From: Pseudoroseicyclus tamaricis
Lineage (GTDB): Bacteria; Pseudomonadota; Alphaproteobacteria; Rhodobacterales; Rhodobacteraceae
DNA length: 64,000 nt
Reading direction: 5' to 3'
NCBI RefSeq assembly: GCF_012070395.1
Contig: NZ_JAAFYS010000001.1
Span: forward strand, 784,001-848,000
Shown: one piece after another, positions 41,024-49,432 of the stretch
Position numbering within the stretch: position 1 is the first letter of the stretch
Layout of the letters: every line of letters begins with the position of its first letter
Made by a program: the position numbers and the translations under genes
Notes under the pieces: model-generated
The model's input: the letters and a program-made list of their open reading frames with translations, nothing else
Database searches by the model: none
Told to the model about the DNA's origin: nothing

Positions 41024-41871
41024 GCCCGCGCCTCCTCGGTCTCGCCCTCGTCCAGCGCGTAGAAGCGCGCCGCCGTTCCGCCGAAAATGGCGTCGCGGTC
41101 GGCGCGGCCGAGGCTGGCGGTGAGCTCCTGCGCCGCCTCCAGCCAGCCGCGATAATCGCCGGCCAGCTCCAGCACCGGCCAGTCGCTGCCCCACATCAGC
41201 CTATCGGGGCCGAAGGCGGCGAGGACATGCTCGAAGACCGGGCGCAGCGTTTCCGCCGTCCAGCCCGGGCCCGCCTCGTTGGCGAGGCCGGAGAGCTTGC
41301 AGCAGACCTGCGGGTGCGCGGCGAGGACGGCCATCCCCGCCCGCCAGTCGGCATCCGGCTCCGCCCCGTCGAAGTCCGGCTTGGCGCAATGGTCGATGAC
41401 GATGGGCAGCTCGGGGATCTCCTCGGCCAGCCGCGCCAGCGCGTCGAGGTGGCGGGGCAGGGCGAGCGCGTCGAGCCGCAGCCCGGCGGCAGCGACCTTG
41501 CGCAGCCCGGCGAGCACCTCCGGCCGGAGGATCCACTCCGTCTCCGCGATGTCCTGCAGCATGGGGCGGATGCCGCGCAGCTTGGGGTGGGCGAGGCGGG
41601 CGAGCTGGCCCTCCACGTCGCCCGTCAGGTCCAGCCAGCCGATGACGGCGCCGATCAGTGGCGTCTCGTCGGCGAGAGAGAGCATGAACAGCGTCTCCTC
41701 GCAGGTCGGCGCCGCCTGGACGAGCACGGTGCGGGAGACGCCGCAGGCTTCGGCGAGGGGAGAGAGGTCCGCCGGCAGGATGTCGCGGCGGATGGGGGCC
41801 ACGCTGTCGTCCATCCAGGAGTAGTCGCCCCGGTCGATCCGCCAGAAGTGCTGGTGCGCGTCGATGATCAT
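41020..41871 (-). CDS. amidohydrolase family sugar lactonase (L-fuconolactonase-like)
   Basis: A 283-residue amidohydrolase-2 protein (COG3618). It has the metal motif 'IIDAHQHFWRIDRGDYSWMDD', 'RGIRPMLQDIAETEWILRPE', 'LPIVIDHCAKPDFDG' with the metal-region His, 'QVCCKLSGLANEAGPGWT' and the catalytic Asp in 'LMWGSDWPVLELAG'. Characterised relatives hydrolyse L-fucono-1,5-lactone and L-rhamnono-lactone. It is divergent from an aldose dehydrogenase that would make the lactone, with a 63-base shared promoter region. Confidence 0.88.
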   Translation of the reverse strand: MIIDAHQHFWRIDRGDYSWMDDSVAPIRRDILPADLSPLAEACGVSRTVLVQAAPTCEETLFMLSLADETPLIGAVIGWLDLTGDVEGQLARLAHPKLRGIRPMLQDIAETEWILRPEVLAGLRKVAAAGLRLDALALPRHLDALARLAEEIPELPIVIDHCAKPDFDGAEPDADWRAGMAVLAAHPQVCCKLSGLANEAGPGWTAETLRPVFEHVLAAFGPDRLMWGSDWPVLELAGDYRGWLEAAQELTASLGRADRDAIFGGTAARFYALDEGETEEARA

Positions 41872-41901
41872 GAAGCCTCCTTGCGAGGCGCCTGTGTACT
41901 G

Positions 41902-41916
41902 AATTATAACAAACCT
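41902..41916. promoter_or_regulatory. candidate operator AATTATAACAAACCT (copy 1)
   Basis: The 63-base divergent region between the lactonase and aldose dehydrogenase genes contains AATTATAACAAACCT, an AT-rich island in GC-rich DNA. A closely similar AATTATAAAAAACAT lies at 43875-43889 in front of the GntR gene of the same locus (12 of 15 bases identical). Two copies at two promoters of one pathway suggest a common regulator site. Confidence 0.5.
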
Positions 41917-41934
41917 AAATCAGCGGAGGAAAGC

Positions 41935-42924
41935 ATGTCAACGACATCCATGGCAGGGCGCCTCGAGGCGCGCCGGGTGGGGCAGACGTCGGTGGAGGTG
42001 ACGGAGGTCTCCTTCGGCTGCGCCAGCATCGGCAACCTCTACCGCGAGGTCTCCGAGGGCGACGCGGCGGCCGTCCTGCAGGCCGCCTGGGACGCCGGCA
42101 TCCGCTATTTCGACACGGCGCCGCACTACGGGCGGGGCCTGTCGGAAATGCGGCTCGGCCAGTTCCTCAAGGGGCGCGAGGGCGTCACCCTCTCCACCAA
42201 GGTCGGCCGCGTCCTGCGCCCCGCCGCCGCGCCGATCGCCGAGGCGGATGGCTACGTGTACCCCGCGCAGAACGACGTGCGCTACGATTACTCCGGCGAT
42301 GGCATCGAGGAGAGCCTCGAGCAGAGCCTCGGCCGGCTTGGCGTGCCGCGGGTCGACATCGTCTATGTCCACGACATCGGCCGCTACACGCATGGCGCCG
42401 CCAATGCGGGGCACATGGAGGCCTTCCTCGGCTCCGGCTACGAGCGGCTCGTCCGCCTGAAGGAGGCGGGGCGGATCGGCGCCTTCGGCCTTGGCGTCAA
42501 CGAATGCGAGGTCTGCCTCGAGGTGATGGACCATGGGCCCATCGACGTCATCCTGCTCGCCGGGCGACTGACCCTGCTCGACCGCTCGGCGGAGGCGGCG
42601 CTCTTGCCGCGCTGCGTGGCGGAAGGGACCAGTCTCGTGCTCGGCGGCGTCTTCAACTCCGGCATCCTCGCCACCGGGCCGGTGGAGGGGGCGACCTACG
42701 ACTACGGCCCCGCCCCGCAGCCGGTGCTGGATCAGGTGGCGGCGCTGCAGGCGCGGGCGGAGGCGGCGGGCCTGCCGCTGGCCACCGCCGCGCTGCACTT
42801 CGCACGCCGGCAGCCGGCGGTGGCGTCGGTGCTGCTGGGGACGGCCAAGGCCTCCACCCTCCAGCGGAACCTCGCGGCGCTGGCGGAGGAGCTGCCAGAA
42901 GGGGCGGAGGCCGCGCTAGCCTAA
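41935..42924 (+). CDS. aldo/keto reductase, D-threo-aldose (L-fucose/L-galactose) 1-dehydrogenase-like
   Basis: A 329-residue AKR starting at the ATG at 41935 after a strong GGAGGAAAGC. The fold and catalytic tetrad are visible: 'VTEVSFGCASIGNLYREV', 'GIRYFDTAPHYGRGLSEMRL' (Asp, Tyr), 'TLSTKVGRVLRP' (Lys) and 'RVDIVYVHDIGRYTHG' (His). This subgroup contains L-fucose dehydrogenase and plant L-galactose dehydrogenase, which oxidise the sugar to a lactone with NAD(P). The last nine bases overlap the convergent GntR gene. With the lactonase and mutarotase it forms the entry part of a non-phosphorylative pathway. Confidence 0.88.
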   Translation: MSTTSMAGRLEARRVGQTSVEVTEVSFGCASIGNLYREVSEGDAAAVLQAAWDAGIRYFDTAPHYGRGLSEMRLGQFLKGREGVTLSTKVGRVLRPAAAPIAEADGYVYPAQNDVRYDYSGDGIEESLEQSLGRLGVPRVDIVYVHDIGRYTHGAANAGHMEAFLGSGYERLVRLKEAGRIGAFGLGVNECEVCLEVMDHGPIDVILLAGRLTLLDRSAEAALLPRCVAEGTSLVLGGVFNSGILATGPVEGATYDYGPAPQPVLDQVAALQARAEAAGLPLATAALHFARRQPAVASVLLGTAKASTLQRNLAALAEELPEGAEAALA

Positions 42925-43818
42925 CTCGTGGTAGCGCAGCGAGGAGAGGAGCGTCGTCTTGGAGGTGCGCAGGTGACGCTCCGCCGCCGTGTGGGCCTCG
43001 GCGGCATCGCGGGCCTCCAGCGCATCGATGATGGCCAGATGCTCCTCGATGGCGGCGGCGTTGCGCACCTTCTCCTCCGCCTTGTCCCACATGTAGTGGT
43101 AGTGGAAGATCAGCGAGATGACCTTCTGAAACTCCTCGACGAAGCGGTTGCGGACGACGGAGTTGATGACCTGGTGGAAGCTCTCGTCGAGCTTCGAGAA
43201 CTCGTGGAAATCCGCGTCGATCCGCTCGCGCAGGTCCTCGTGCGCAGCGCGCAGCCGGGCGAGGCGCGGCCAGATGTGGTGATCCACCGGCATCTCCGCC
43301 GCCACGCGCACGGCGTGCAGCTCCAGCACAGAGCGGAATTCTGAGAGCTCGATGGCGAACTCCTTGGTGAAGCCCCGCAGCGTCCAGCCGCCCTGCCGCC
43401 GCCGGGCGACGAGGCCGAAGCGGCTGAGGCCGGCGAGGAACTCCTTCAGCTCGTGCTGCGGCACGGCGAACATGCGCGACAGCTCTGCGACGGAGAGCGG
43501 CGTGTCGGCGGGGACATCGAAGCGCAGCACCCAGTCGAGGAAGCGCTGCTCCAGATCGTCGGAGGAGGGGCGGGAGTCGGGCACCTCGATCCTGTCCTCC
43601 CGCGTCGGCGGGCGCAGCAGGCGCTTCTCGCGCCCCTCCCATGAGATCACGCCCCGCTCCTGCAGCCGGGCGAGGCAGCGGCGCACCACGGTGCGGCTGA
43701 CATCGGCGACGTCGCCGAGATCCTTCTCCGATGGCACGGAGGCGCCGGGGGGCAGCGCCTCGCAGTAATCCAGGAGCTGGTTGTAGGCCTCCCGGAAGCG
43801 TGTGTCGCTGCGTGCCAA
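42916..43818 (-). CDS. GntR family transcriptional regulator (FadR-type, FCD domain)
   Basis: A 300-residue regulator, somewhat longer than usual. The first winged helix ('LLDYCEALPPGASVPSEKDLGDVADVSRTVVRRCLARLQERGVI') is followed by a second winged-helix-like segment at about 85-150 ('LSVAELSRMFAVPQHELKEFLAGLSRFGLV') and then a helical FCD domain ('FRSVLELHAVRVAAEM', 'DESFHQVINSVVRNRFVEEF', 'EEHLAIIDALEARD'). It is transcribed away from the third CUT2 transporter and likely controls this locus through the AATTATAA motif. Confidence 0.88.
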   Translation of the reverse strand: MARSDTRFREAYNQLLDYCEALPPGASVPSEKDLGDVADVSRTVVRRCLARLQERGVISWEGREKRLLRPPTREDRIEVPDSRPSSDDLEQRFLDWVLRFDVPADTPLSVAELSRMFAVPQHELKEFLAGLSRFGLVARRRQGGWTLRGFTKEFAIELSEFRSVLELHAVRVAAEMPVDHHIWPRLARLRAAHEDLRERIDADFHEFSKLDESFHQVINSVVRNRFVEEFQKVISLIFHYHYMWDKAEEKVRNAAAIEEHLAIIDALEARDAAEAHTAAERHLRTSKTTLLSSLRYHELG

Positions 43819-43874
43819 GGCTGGGGATCTCCTCTCTCCGGGGTTGAACCAGTCGGTTCGGAACGTCCGTCTCC

Positions 43875-43889
43875 AATTATAAAAAACAT
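43875..43889. promoter_or_regulatory. candidate operator AATTATAAAAAACAT (copy 2)
   Basis: Second copy of the motif found at 41902-41916, here 57 bases upstream of the GntR start and 66 bases before the divergent permease gene. It is followed at once by TTGACG (43890-43895), which could serve as a -35 element of the permease promoter, so a bound protein would block transcription. Confidence 0.5.
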
Positions 43890-43906
43890 TTGACGGAGCG
43901 CAACGT

Positions 43907-43937
43907 GGCGCTTAACCGTTCTTAATAATTAAGCGCC
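43907..43937. promoter_or_regulatory. inverted repeat GGCGCTTAA-N13-TTAAGCGCC upstream of the transporter operon
   Basis: A perfect 9-base inverted repeat with a 13-base AT-rich spacer lies 17 bases upstream of the permease start codon, immediately before its ribosome-binding site GGGAGGAGG. It could be an operator dimer site or a leader hairpin controlling translation. It is separate from the AATTATAA motif. Confidence 0.6.
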
Positions 43938-43954
43938 GAACGGGAGGAGGCGTC

Positions 43955-44980
43955 ATGTCAGATGTGAGCAAGCCGGTGGGCCGGCTGCGGGCGCCGGGCG
44001 CCATGGGCGGCTTCGCCCAGCTTCAGCGGCTCTCCGCCATCCTGACCCTGCTGCTGCTGGTCGTGGGCTTCTCCCTCGCCAGCCAGCCCTTCCTGTCGAT
44101 CAACAACGCGCTGACGATCCTGCTGCAGACCTCCGTCATTGGCCTGCTCGGCATCGGCATGACCATGGTCATCATCACCGGCGGCATCGACCTCTCCGTC
44201 GGTTCGGTGCTCGCCCTCTCCGGCGTCGTCAGCGCCTTCGCGGTGAAGGCGGGGCTGCCGGTGGTGCCGGCGATGACGGCCGGCGTGGTGATGGGGGCGG
44301 CTTGCGGCGCCTTCAACGGGCTCGTCATCACCAAGCTGCGCATCCCGCCCTTCGTGGCGACGCTGGGCATGATGCTCATCGCCCGCGGCCTCGCCCTGCA
44401 GCTGACCGGCGCCACGCCGATCTCCGGCCTCGGCGACGCCTTCGGGCAGCTGGGCAACGGCGCGCTCTTCCGCGTGGTGGAGATGCGCGACAACGGCTTC
44501 CCGCGCGTCGTCTTCCCCGGCATCCCTTACCCGGCGATCCTGCTGCTCGTCGTCGCCATCGGCGCCGCCTACCTGCTGCGCCGCCGGCAGATCGGGCGGC
44601 ACATCTATGCCACCGGCTCCAACGAGGAGGCGGCGCGCCTCTCCGGCGTGCGCACCGACCAGACGAAGCTTTACGCCTACACCATGTCGGGCGCGCTGGC
44701 GGGGCTGGCGGGCAACGTGCTGATGTCGCGCCTGGTCACCGCCCAGCCGAGCGAAGGCGTGATGTACGAGCTCGACGCCATCGCCGCGGCCGTGATCGGC
44801 GGCGCCTCGCTCTCCGGCGGGGTGGGGACGATCGCCGGCACCATGATCGGCGCCTTCATCATCGGCATCCTGCGCAACGGCCTCAACATGGCCGGCGTCT
44901 CCGCCTTCATCCAGCAGATCGTGATCGGCCTCGTCGTCATCGGCGCGGTGTGGATCGACCAGATGCGCAACCGGACGTGA
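43955..44980 (+). CDS. CUT2-family sugar ABC transporter permease (FrcC-like)
   Basis: A 341-residue permease starting after GGGAGGAGGCGTC. Typical elements are 'SAILTLLLLVVGFSLASQPFL', 'LGIGMTMVIITGGIDLSVGSV', 'LRIPPFVATLGMMLIARGLAL', 'RRRQIGRHIYATGSNEEAARLSGV' and 'LDAIAAAVIGGASLSGGVGTI'. It is the first gene of an operon containing a binding protein, a single-domain ATPase, a zinc dehydrogenase and a UxaA-type dehydratase. The FrcBCA-like makeup (small ATPase) sets it apart from the other two CUT2 systems here. Confidence 0.93.
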   Translation: MSDVSKPVGRLRAPGAMGGFAQLQRLSAILTLLLLVVGFSLASQPFLSINNALTILLQTSVIGLLGIGMTMVIITGGIDLSVGSVLALSGVVSAFAVKAGLPVVPAMTAGVVMGAACGAFNGLVITKLRIPPFVATLGMMLIARGLALQLTGATPISGLGDAFGQLGNGALFRVVEMRDNGFPRVVFPGIPYPAILLLVVAIGAAYLLRRRQIGRHIYATGSNEEAARLSGVRTDQTKLYAYTMSGALAGLAGNVLMSRLVTAQPSEGVMYELDAIAAAVIGGASLSGGVGTIAGTMIGAFIIGILRNGLNMAGVSAFIQQIVIGLVVIGAVWIDQMRNRT

Positions 44981-45021
44981 CCGGGACCGCAGAACCCAGG
45001 CGTTCATTAGGGAGGAACAAC

Positions 45022-45960
45022 ATGAATAGCCTACGTCTCGCACTCGCCGCCTCGGCGGTCGCCCTCGCGGCCGGCGCCGCCAGCGCGCAGGAGATCGCGG
45101 TCATCGTGAAGACCACGAACTCCAACTTCTGGCAGAACGTGAACAAGGGCGCCCAGGCCGCCATCGAAGGCGCCGACGGCTACACGATGAGCTTCGACGG
45201 CCCCGCCGCCGAGAGCAACATCGCCGACGAGGTGAACCTCGTCGAGAACGCCATCAACCGCGGCGTGGCCGGCATCGTCCTCGCCCCGTCCGACCCCGAG
45301 GCCCTCGGCCCCGTTGTGCAGCGCGCCTTCCAGTCGGCCATCCCGGTCGTCATCATCGACAGCGCGCTGGCCGAAAGCTACCAGGACAGCTACCAGGCCT
45401 TCCTCTCCACCGACAATTGCGCCGCCGGCGAGCAGGTCGCGCAGCGGATGATCGAGGAGGCCGGGACGGAGGGCAAGGTCGCCATCATGTCCTACGTCGC
45501 CGGCGTCGGCTCCGAGATCGGGCGCGTGGGCTGCTTCACCGACTACCTCGCGGAGAATTCGAACCTCGAAATCGTCGGCCCCTACTACTCGCAGAGCCAG
45601 ATGGCGACGGCGCTCAACCAGACGACCGACGTCCTCTCCGCCAACCCCGATCTCGTCGGCATCTTCGGCGCCAACGAGCCGACCGCTGTCGGCATGGGCC
45701 GGGCCATCGTGCAGGCCGGCCGCGCCGGTGATCTCGTGGCGCTCGGCTTCGACGGCAACGAGGATCTGCAGCAGTTCGTCCGCGACGGCGTGTTGGAGGC
45801 GATCGCCGTTCAGGGCTCCTTCGCCATGGGCGAGCTGGGCGTCGAGACGGTGATCGACATCCTCGATGGTGGTGACGTCGAGAGCTTCATCAACACCGGC
45901 GTCGTCATGGTCGATGCCGACAACATCGACACCGACGAGGCGCAGAACGTCCTCTACTGA
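45022..45960 (+). CDS. CUT2-family sugar ABC transporter substrate-binding protein (FrcB-like)
   Basis: A 312-residue periplasmic binding protein with signal MNSLRLALAASAVALAAGAASA, beginning at the ATG at 45022 after AGGGAGGAAC. Landmarks: 'QEIAVIVKTTNSNFWQNVNKG', 'ENAINRGVAGIVLAPSDPEAL', 'IPVVIIDSALAESYQDSYQAF', 'VAGVGSEIGRVGCFTDYLAE', 'DLVGIFGANEPTAVGMGRAI' and 'LVALGFDGNEDLQQFVRDGV'. It feeds the adjacent permease. A strong hairpin follows its stop. Substrate is probably the 6-deoxy- or L-hexose handled by the linked enzymes. Confidence 0.92.
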   Translation: MNSLRLALAASAVALAAGAASAQEIAVIVKTTNSNFWQNVNKGAQAAIEGADGYTMSFDGPAAESNIADEVNLVENAINRGVAGIVLAPSDPEALGPVVQRAFQSAIPVVIIDSALAESYQDSYQAFLSTDNCAAGEQVAQRMIEEAGTEGKVAIMSYVAGVGSEIGRVGCFTDYLAENSNLEIVGPYYSQSQMATALNQTTDVLSANPDLVGIFGANEPTAVGMGRAIVQAGRAGDLVALGFDGNEDLQQFVRDGVLEAIAVQGSFAMGELGVETVIDILDGGDVESFINTGVVMVDADNIDTDEAQNVLY

Positions 45961-45967
45961 GCACTTC

Positions 45968-45996
45968 GGGGGAGGCCGCACGCGGCGGCCTCCCCC
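45968..45996 (+). terminator. intercistronic hairpin after the binding-protein gene
   Basis: A perfect 12-base-pair stem, GGGGGAGGCCGC / GCGGCCTCCCCC, with a 5-base loop lies between the binding-protein stop and the ATPase start. Together with the hairpin at 25737-25763 it shows the same design in two unrelated operons: a barrier to decay or partial terminator giving excess binding protein. Confidence 0.75.
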
Positions 45997-46021
45997 TTCC
46001 ACCCCGCAGAAGGCTGACCCC

Positions 46022-46798
46022 ATGGCGCAGCAGCCGCTCGTCGAGATGATCGACATCGAAAAGCACTTTGGCGGCGTCCGCGCTGTCGACCATGTCTCCA
46101 TCGACCTGCATGCCGGCGAGGTCGTCGGGCTGCTCGGCCATAACGGCGCCGGCAAGTCCTGCCTCATGCGCATCCTCTCGGGGGCCATGGTCCCCAATGG
46201 GGGCGAGATCCGGGTGGCCGGGGAGGCGGTGACCTTCACCGAGCCGACGGATGCCCGCGCCCGCGGGATCGAGACGATCTACCAGACGCTGGCGCTGGCC
46301 GATCACCTCGACGCGCCGGCGAACCTGTTCCTCGGACGCGAGCTGAAGACGCGTTTCGGCAACCTCGACGAGGCGCGGATGCTGGAGGCCGCCCGCGAGG
46401 TGCTGGCCCGGCTGAACCCGAATTTCAAGAACCTGGCGGACCCCGTCTCCAGCCTCTCCGGCGGGCAGCGGCAGGTCATCGCCATCGCGCGCGCGATCTA
46501 CTTCGACACCAAGATCCTGATCATGGACGAGCCGACCGCCGCCCTCGGCCCCTCCGAGACGCGGATGGTGGCCGACCTGATCCTGAAGCTGCGGGAAGAG
46601 GGCATCGGCATCTTCCTTGTCAGCCACGACATGCACGACGTTTTCGATCTCTGCGATCGCGTCGTGGTGATGAACAAGGGCCGCGTCGTCGGCGCCCATG
46701 CCATCGACGAGGTGACGAAGGACGATGTCCTCAGCCTCATCATCAAGGGCGAGCTGCCGGCCGACTGGTCGGCCCGCAACCTGGAGCCCGCATCATGA
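46022..46798 (+). CDS. single-domain sugar ABC transporter ATP-binding protein (FrcA-like)
   Basis: A 258-residue ATPase with one ABC domain, unlike the 500-residue two-domain subunits of the other CUT2 systems in this window. It has '[18 protein letters not shown]' (Walker A with Cys after Ser), '[16 protein letters not shown]', '[12 protein letters not shown]' and '[20 protein letters not shown]'. The fructose transporter FrcA of Sinorhizobium has the same layout. It probably functions as a homodimer. Its stop overlaps the zinc dehydrogenase start (ATGA). Confidence 0.92.
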   Translation: MAQQPLVEMIDIEKHFGGVRAVDHVSIDLHAGEVVGLLGHNGAGKSCLMRILSGAMVPNGGEIRVAGEAVTFTEPTDARARGIETIYQTLALADHLDAPANLFLGRELKTRFGNLDEARMLEAAREVLARLNPNFKNLADPVSSLSGGQRQVIAIARAIYFDTKILIMDEPTAALGPSETRMVADLILKLREEGIGIFLVSHDMHDVFDLCDRVVVMNKGRVVGAHAIDEVTKDDVLSLIIKGELPADWSARNLEPAS

Positions 46799-47805
46799 AG
46801 GACGCTGCAACCGGGCAGATGCCCTGTGTCCTCTGTGCCGAACCCGGCCGGATGGAGCTCGCCTCCCGCCCGCTGCCGACGGAGGCGCCGGAGGGCTGGG
46901 TGCTCGTTGACATCGCCGCCATCGGCATCTGCGGGACGGATTACCACATCTACGAGGGCAAGCACCCCTACCTCGCCTATCCGCGCGTCATCGGCCACGA
47001 GCTTTCCGGCCACCTCGTCGAAGGGCCACGGGCGGGGGAGCTGGTGGTGGTGAACCCCTACATCTCCTGCGGCACCTGCCGCGCCTGCCGGCGGGGGAAA
47101 CCCAATTGCTGCGTGCGGATCGAGGTGCTCGGCGTGCACCGCGACGGCGGCATGTGCAGCCGCATCGCGGTGCCGGAGGGCAACGTCTACCCGGCCGAGG
47201 GGCTGACGCCCCTGCAGGCGGCGATGGTGGAGTTCCTCGCCATCGGCGCCCATGCCGTCTCCCGCTCCGGCGTGGGGCAGGGGGATGTCGTCCTCGTCAC
47301 CGGAGCCGGGCCCATCGGCCTCGGCGCCGCCATCTTCGCCCGCCTCGCCGGGGCCGAGGTGCACCTGATGGACCTCTCTCAGGCCCGTCTGGACCTCGCG
47401 CGCGACGCCTTCGGCTTCGCCCTCTCCCACCGCCCGGGGGACGACGTGCTGACGGGCGAGCTGGCCGAGGGGTTCGACGTCGTCTTCGACGCGACGGGCA
47501 ATGCCTCGGCCATCGAGGCCGGCTTCCCGCTTCTCGCCCATGGCGGCACCACGGTGCTCGTCAGCGTGGTGAAGGACGACATCACCTTCTCCGACTCCGA
47601 GTTCCACAAGCGCGAGGCGCGGATCATCGGCTCGCGCAACGCCCTGCAGGCGGATTTCGAGCGGGTGATGGAGGCCATCCGCGCTGGCCATATCCCGACG
47701 GAGGCCATAACATCGCAGGTTCTGACGCTCGGCGACCTGCCCGCGCGCTTTGACGCGTTGACGCGGGATCGCGAGCATCTGGTAAAGGTTCTCGTCACAC
47801 CATGA
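46795..47805 (+). CDS. zinc-dependent sugar-acid dehydrogenase (L-galactonate dehydrogenase/RspB-like)
   Basis: A 336-residue medium-chain dehydrogenase. Catalytic zinc ligands lie in '[18 protein letters not shown]' and '[14 protein letters not shown]'. Four structural-zinc cysteines appear in '[19 protein letters not shown]'. The nucleotide site is '[20 protein letters not shown]'. The ending '[32 protein letters not shown]' resembles E. coli YjjN (LgoD), an L-galactonate 5-dehydrogenase. It overlaps both neighbours by four bases. It could oxidise L-galactonate, or 2-keto-3-deoxy-L-fuconate in a fucose route; the sequence alone does not decide. Confidence 0.85.
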   Translation: MKDAATGQMPCVLCAEPGRMELASRPLPTEAPEGWVLVDIAAIGICGTDYHIYEGKHPYLAYPRVIGHELSGHLVEGPRAGELVVVNPYISCGTCRACRRGKPNCCVRIEVLGVHRDGGMCSRIAVPEGNVYPAEGLTPLQAAMVEFLAIGAHAVSRSGVGQGDVVLVTGAGPIGLGAAIFARLAGAEVHLMDLSQARLDLARDAFGFALSHRPGDDVLTGELAEGFDVVFDATGNASAIEAGFPLLAHGGTTVLVSVVKDDITFSDSEFHKREARIIGSRNALQADFERVMEAIRAGHIPTEAITSQVLTLGDLPARFDALTRDREHLVKVLVTP

Positions 47806-49325
47806 CCTCCGCCCCTGCTTCGCCCGTCCTGCGGCTCAACAGCCGCGACAATGTCGCTGTCGCGCTTCGCGACGTCCCCTCCGGCACCGCGCTGCCGGAC
47901 GGTCTGACCGCCGGGGAGGGTATCCCCTCCGGCCACAAGGTTGCGCTGGTGCCCATCGCGCCCGGCGAGCCGGTGCTGAAATACGGGCAGATTATCGGCG
48001 TCGCCACGGCCGAGATCCCGGCGGGCGCGCATGTCCATGTGCAGAACCTCGGCATGGGCGACCATGACCGCGACTATGCCTTCGGCGCCGCCGCCACGCC
48101 CCTGCCGGAGGCCGGTGCGCCCGCCAGCTTCCGCGGCTTTCACCGGCCCTCGGGGCGGGTGGGCACGCGCAACTACATCGGCATCCTGACGTCCGTGAAC
48201 TGCTCGGGCTCCGTCGCCCGCTTCATCGCGCGCGAGGCGGAGCGGTCGGGGCTGCTGGACGCGTTTCCTAACGTCGACGGCATCGTGCCCATCGTCCACG
48301 GCACCGGCTGCGGCATGTCCGGCAAGGGCGAGGGCTACCAGACGCTCTTCCGCACGCTGGCGGGCTACGGTCACAATCCCAACTTCGGGGCCATCCTCAT
48401 GGTGGGTCTGGGCTGCGAAGTCATGCAGATTTCCGACCTCGTGGACCGGCAGGTGCTCAAGGACAGCGCCCGCTTCCGCTACATGACCATCCAGGGCAGC
48501 GGCGGCACGCCGGCCAGCATCGAGCGGGGACTCGCCGTGCTGCGCGAGCTGGCCGCCGAGGCCGACAAGGCGGTGCGCGAGGAGGCGCCGGCCTCCGCCC
48601 TCGTGCTCGGCATGCAATGCGGCGGCTCGGACGGCTACTCGGGCATCACCGCCAATCCCGCGCTCGGCCACGCCTCCGACCTGCTGGTCCGGCAGGGCGG
48701 CATCTCGATCCTTTCCGAGACGTCGGAGATCTACGGCGCCGAGCACCTGCTCACCCGCCGCGCCGTCGACGAGCCGACCGGGCGCAAGCTGATCGACCTC
48801 ATCGACTGGTGGGAGGATTACACCGCCCGCAACTTCGGCGAGATGGACAACAACCCCTCCCCCGGCAACAAGCGGGGCGGGCTGACGACGATCCTCGAGA
48901 AGAGCCTCGGCGCCGTCGCCAAGGGCGGCACGGCACCGCTCGCCGGCGTCTACAAGTACGGCGAGCCGATCGACCGTCCGGGCTTTGTCTTCATGGACAG
49001 CCCCGGCTACGACCCCTGCTCGGTCACGGGGCAGACAGCCTCCGGCGCCAACCTGATCGCCTTCACCACCGGGCGCGGCAGCGTCTCCGGCTACCAGCCG
49101 GTTCCATGCATCAAGATCGCGTCGAACTCCGAGCTCTTTCGCCGGATGGAGCCCGACATGGATGTCGACTGCGGCACCATCCTTGCGGGCGAGACCATCG
49201 AGGGGAAGGGGCAGGAGATCTTCGATCTCATGCTGCGCATCGCCTCGGGCGAGGAATCCAAGAGCGAGGCGCAGGGCTTCGGCGAGGTCGAGTTCGTCCC
49301 TTGGCAGATCGGCGCCGTGATGTAG
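47802..49325 (+). CDS. UxaA/GarD-family sugar-acid dehydratase (altronate/fuconate dehydratase-like)
   Basis: A 507-residue UxaA-family dehydratase. Residues 1-100 form the SAF domain ('[20 protein letters not shown]', '[27 protein letters not shown]'). The main domain has '[22 protein letters not shown]', '[22 protein letters not shown]', '[21 protein letters not shown]' and '[21 protein letters not shown]'. It removes water from an aldonate to give a 2-keto-3-deoxy sugar acid, with iron at the active site. Relatives act on D-altronate, galactarate and, in Campylobacter fucose loci, apparently L-fuconate. Here both domains are in one chain. It is the last gene of the operon. Confidence 0.88.
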   Translation: MTSAPASPVLRLNSRDNVAVALRDVPSGTALPDGLTAGEGIPSGHKVALVPIAPGEPVLKYGQIIGVATAEIPAGAHVHVQNLGMGDHDRDYAFGAAATPLPEAGAPASFRGFHRPSGRVGTRNYIGILTSVNCSGSVARFIAREAERSGLLDAFPNVDGIVPIVHGTGCGMSGKGEGYQTLFRTLAGYGHNPNFGAILMVGLGCEVMQISDLVDRQVLKDSARFRYMTIQGSGGTPASIERGLAVLRELAAEADKAVREEAPASALVLGMQCGGSDGYSGITANPALGHASDLLVRQGGISILSETSEIYGAEHLLTRRAVDEPTGRKLIDLIDWWEDYTARNFGEMDNNPSPGNKRGGLTTILEKSLGAVAKGGTAPLAGVYKYGEPIDRPGFVFMDSPGYDPCSVTGQTASGANLIAFTTGRGSVSGYQPVPCIKIASNSELFRRMEPDMDVDCGTILAGETIEGKGQEIFDLMLRIASGEESKSEAQGFGEVEFVPWQIGAVM

Positions 49326-49432
49326 GCGCTCCGGCCGCTCCGGCGGCCGGTGAATCCCGTTTCGCCGCTCAGCGGGGTAGCCAGCTCGCAACGGGGCGCG
49401 AAGGTCAGCGCGCTCTCGCCCTGCCGCGTCGC

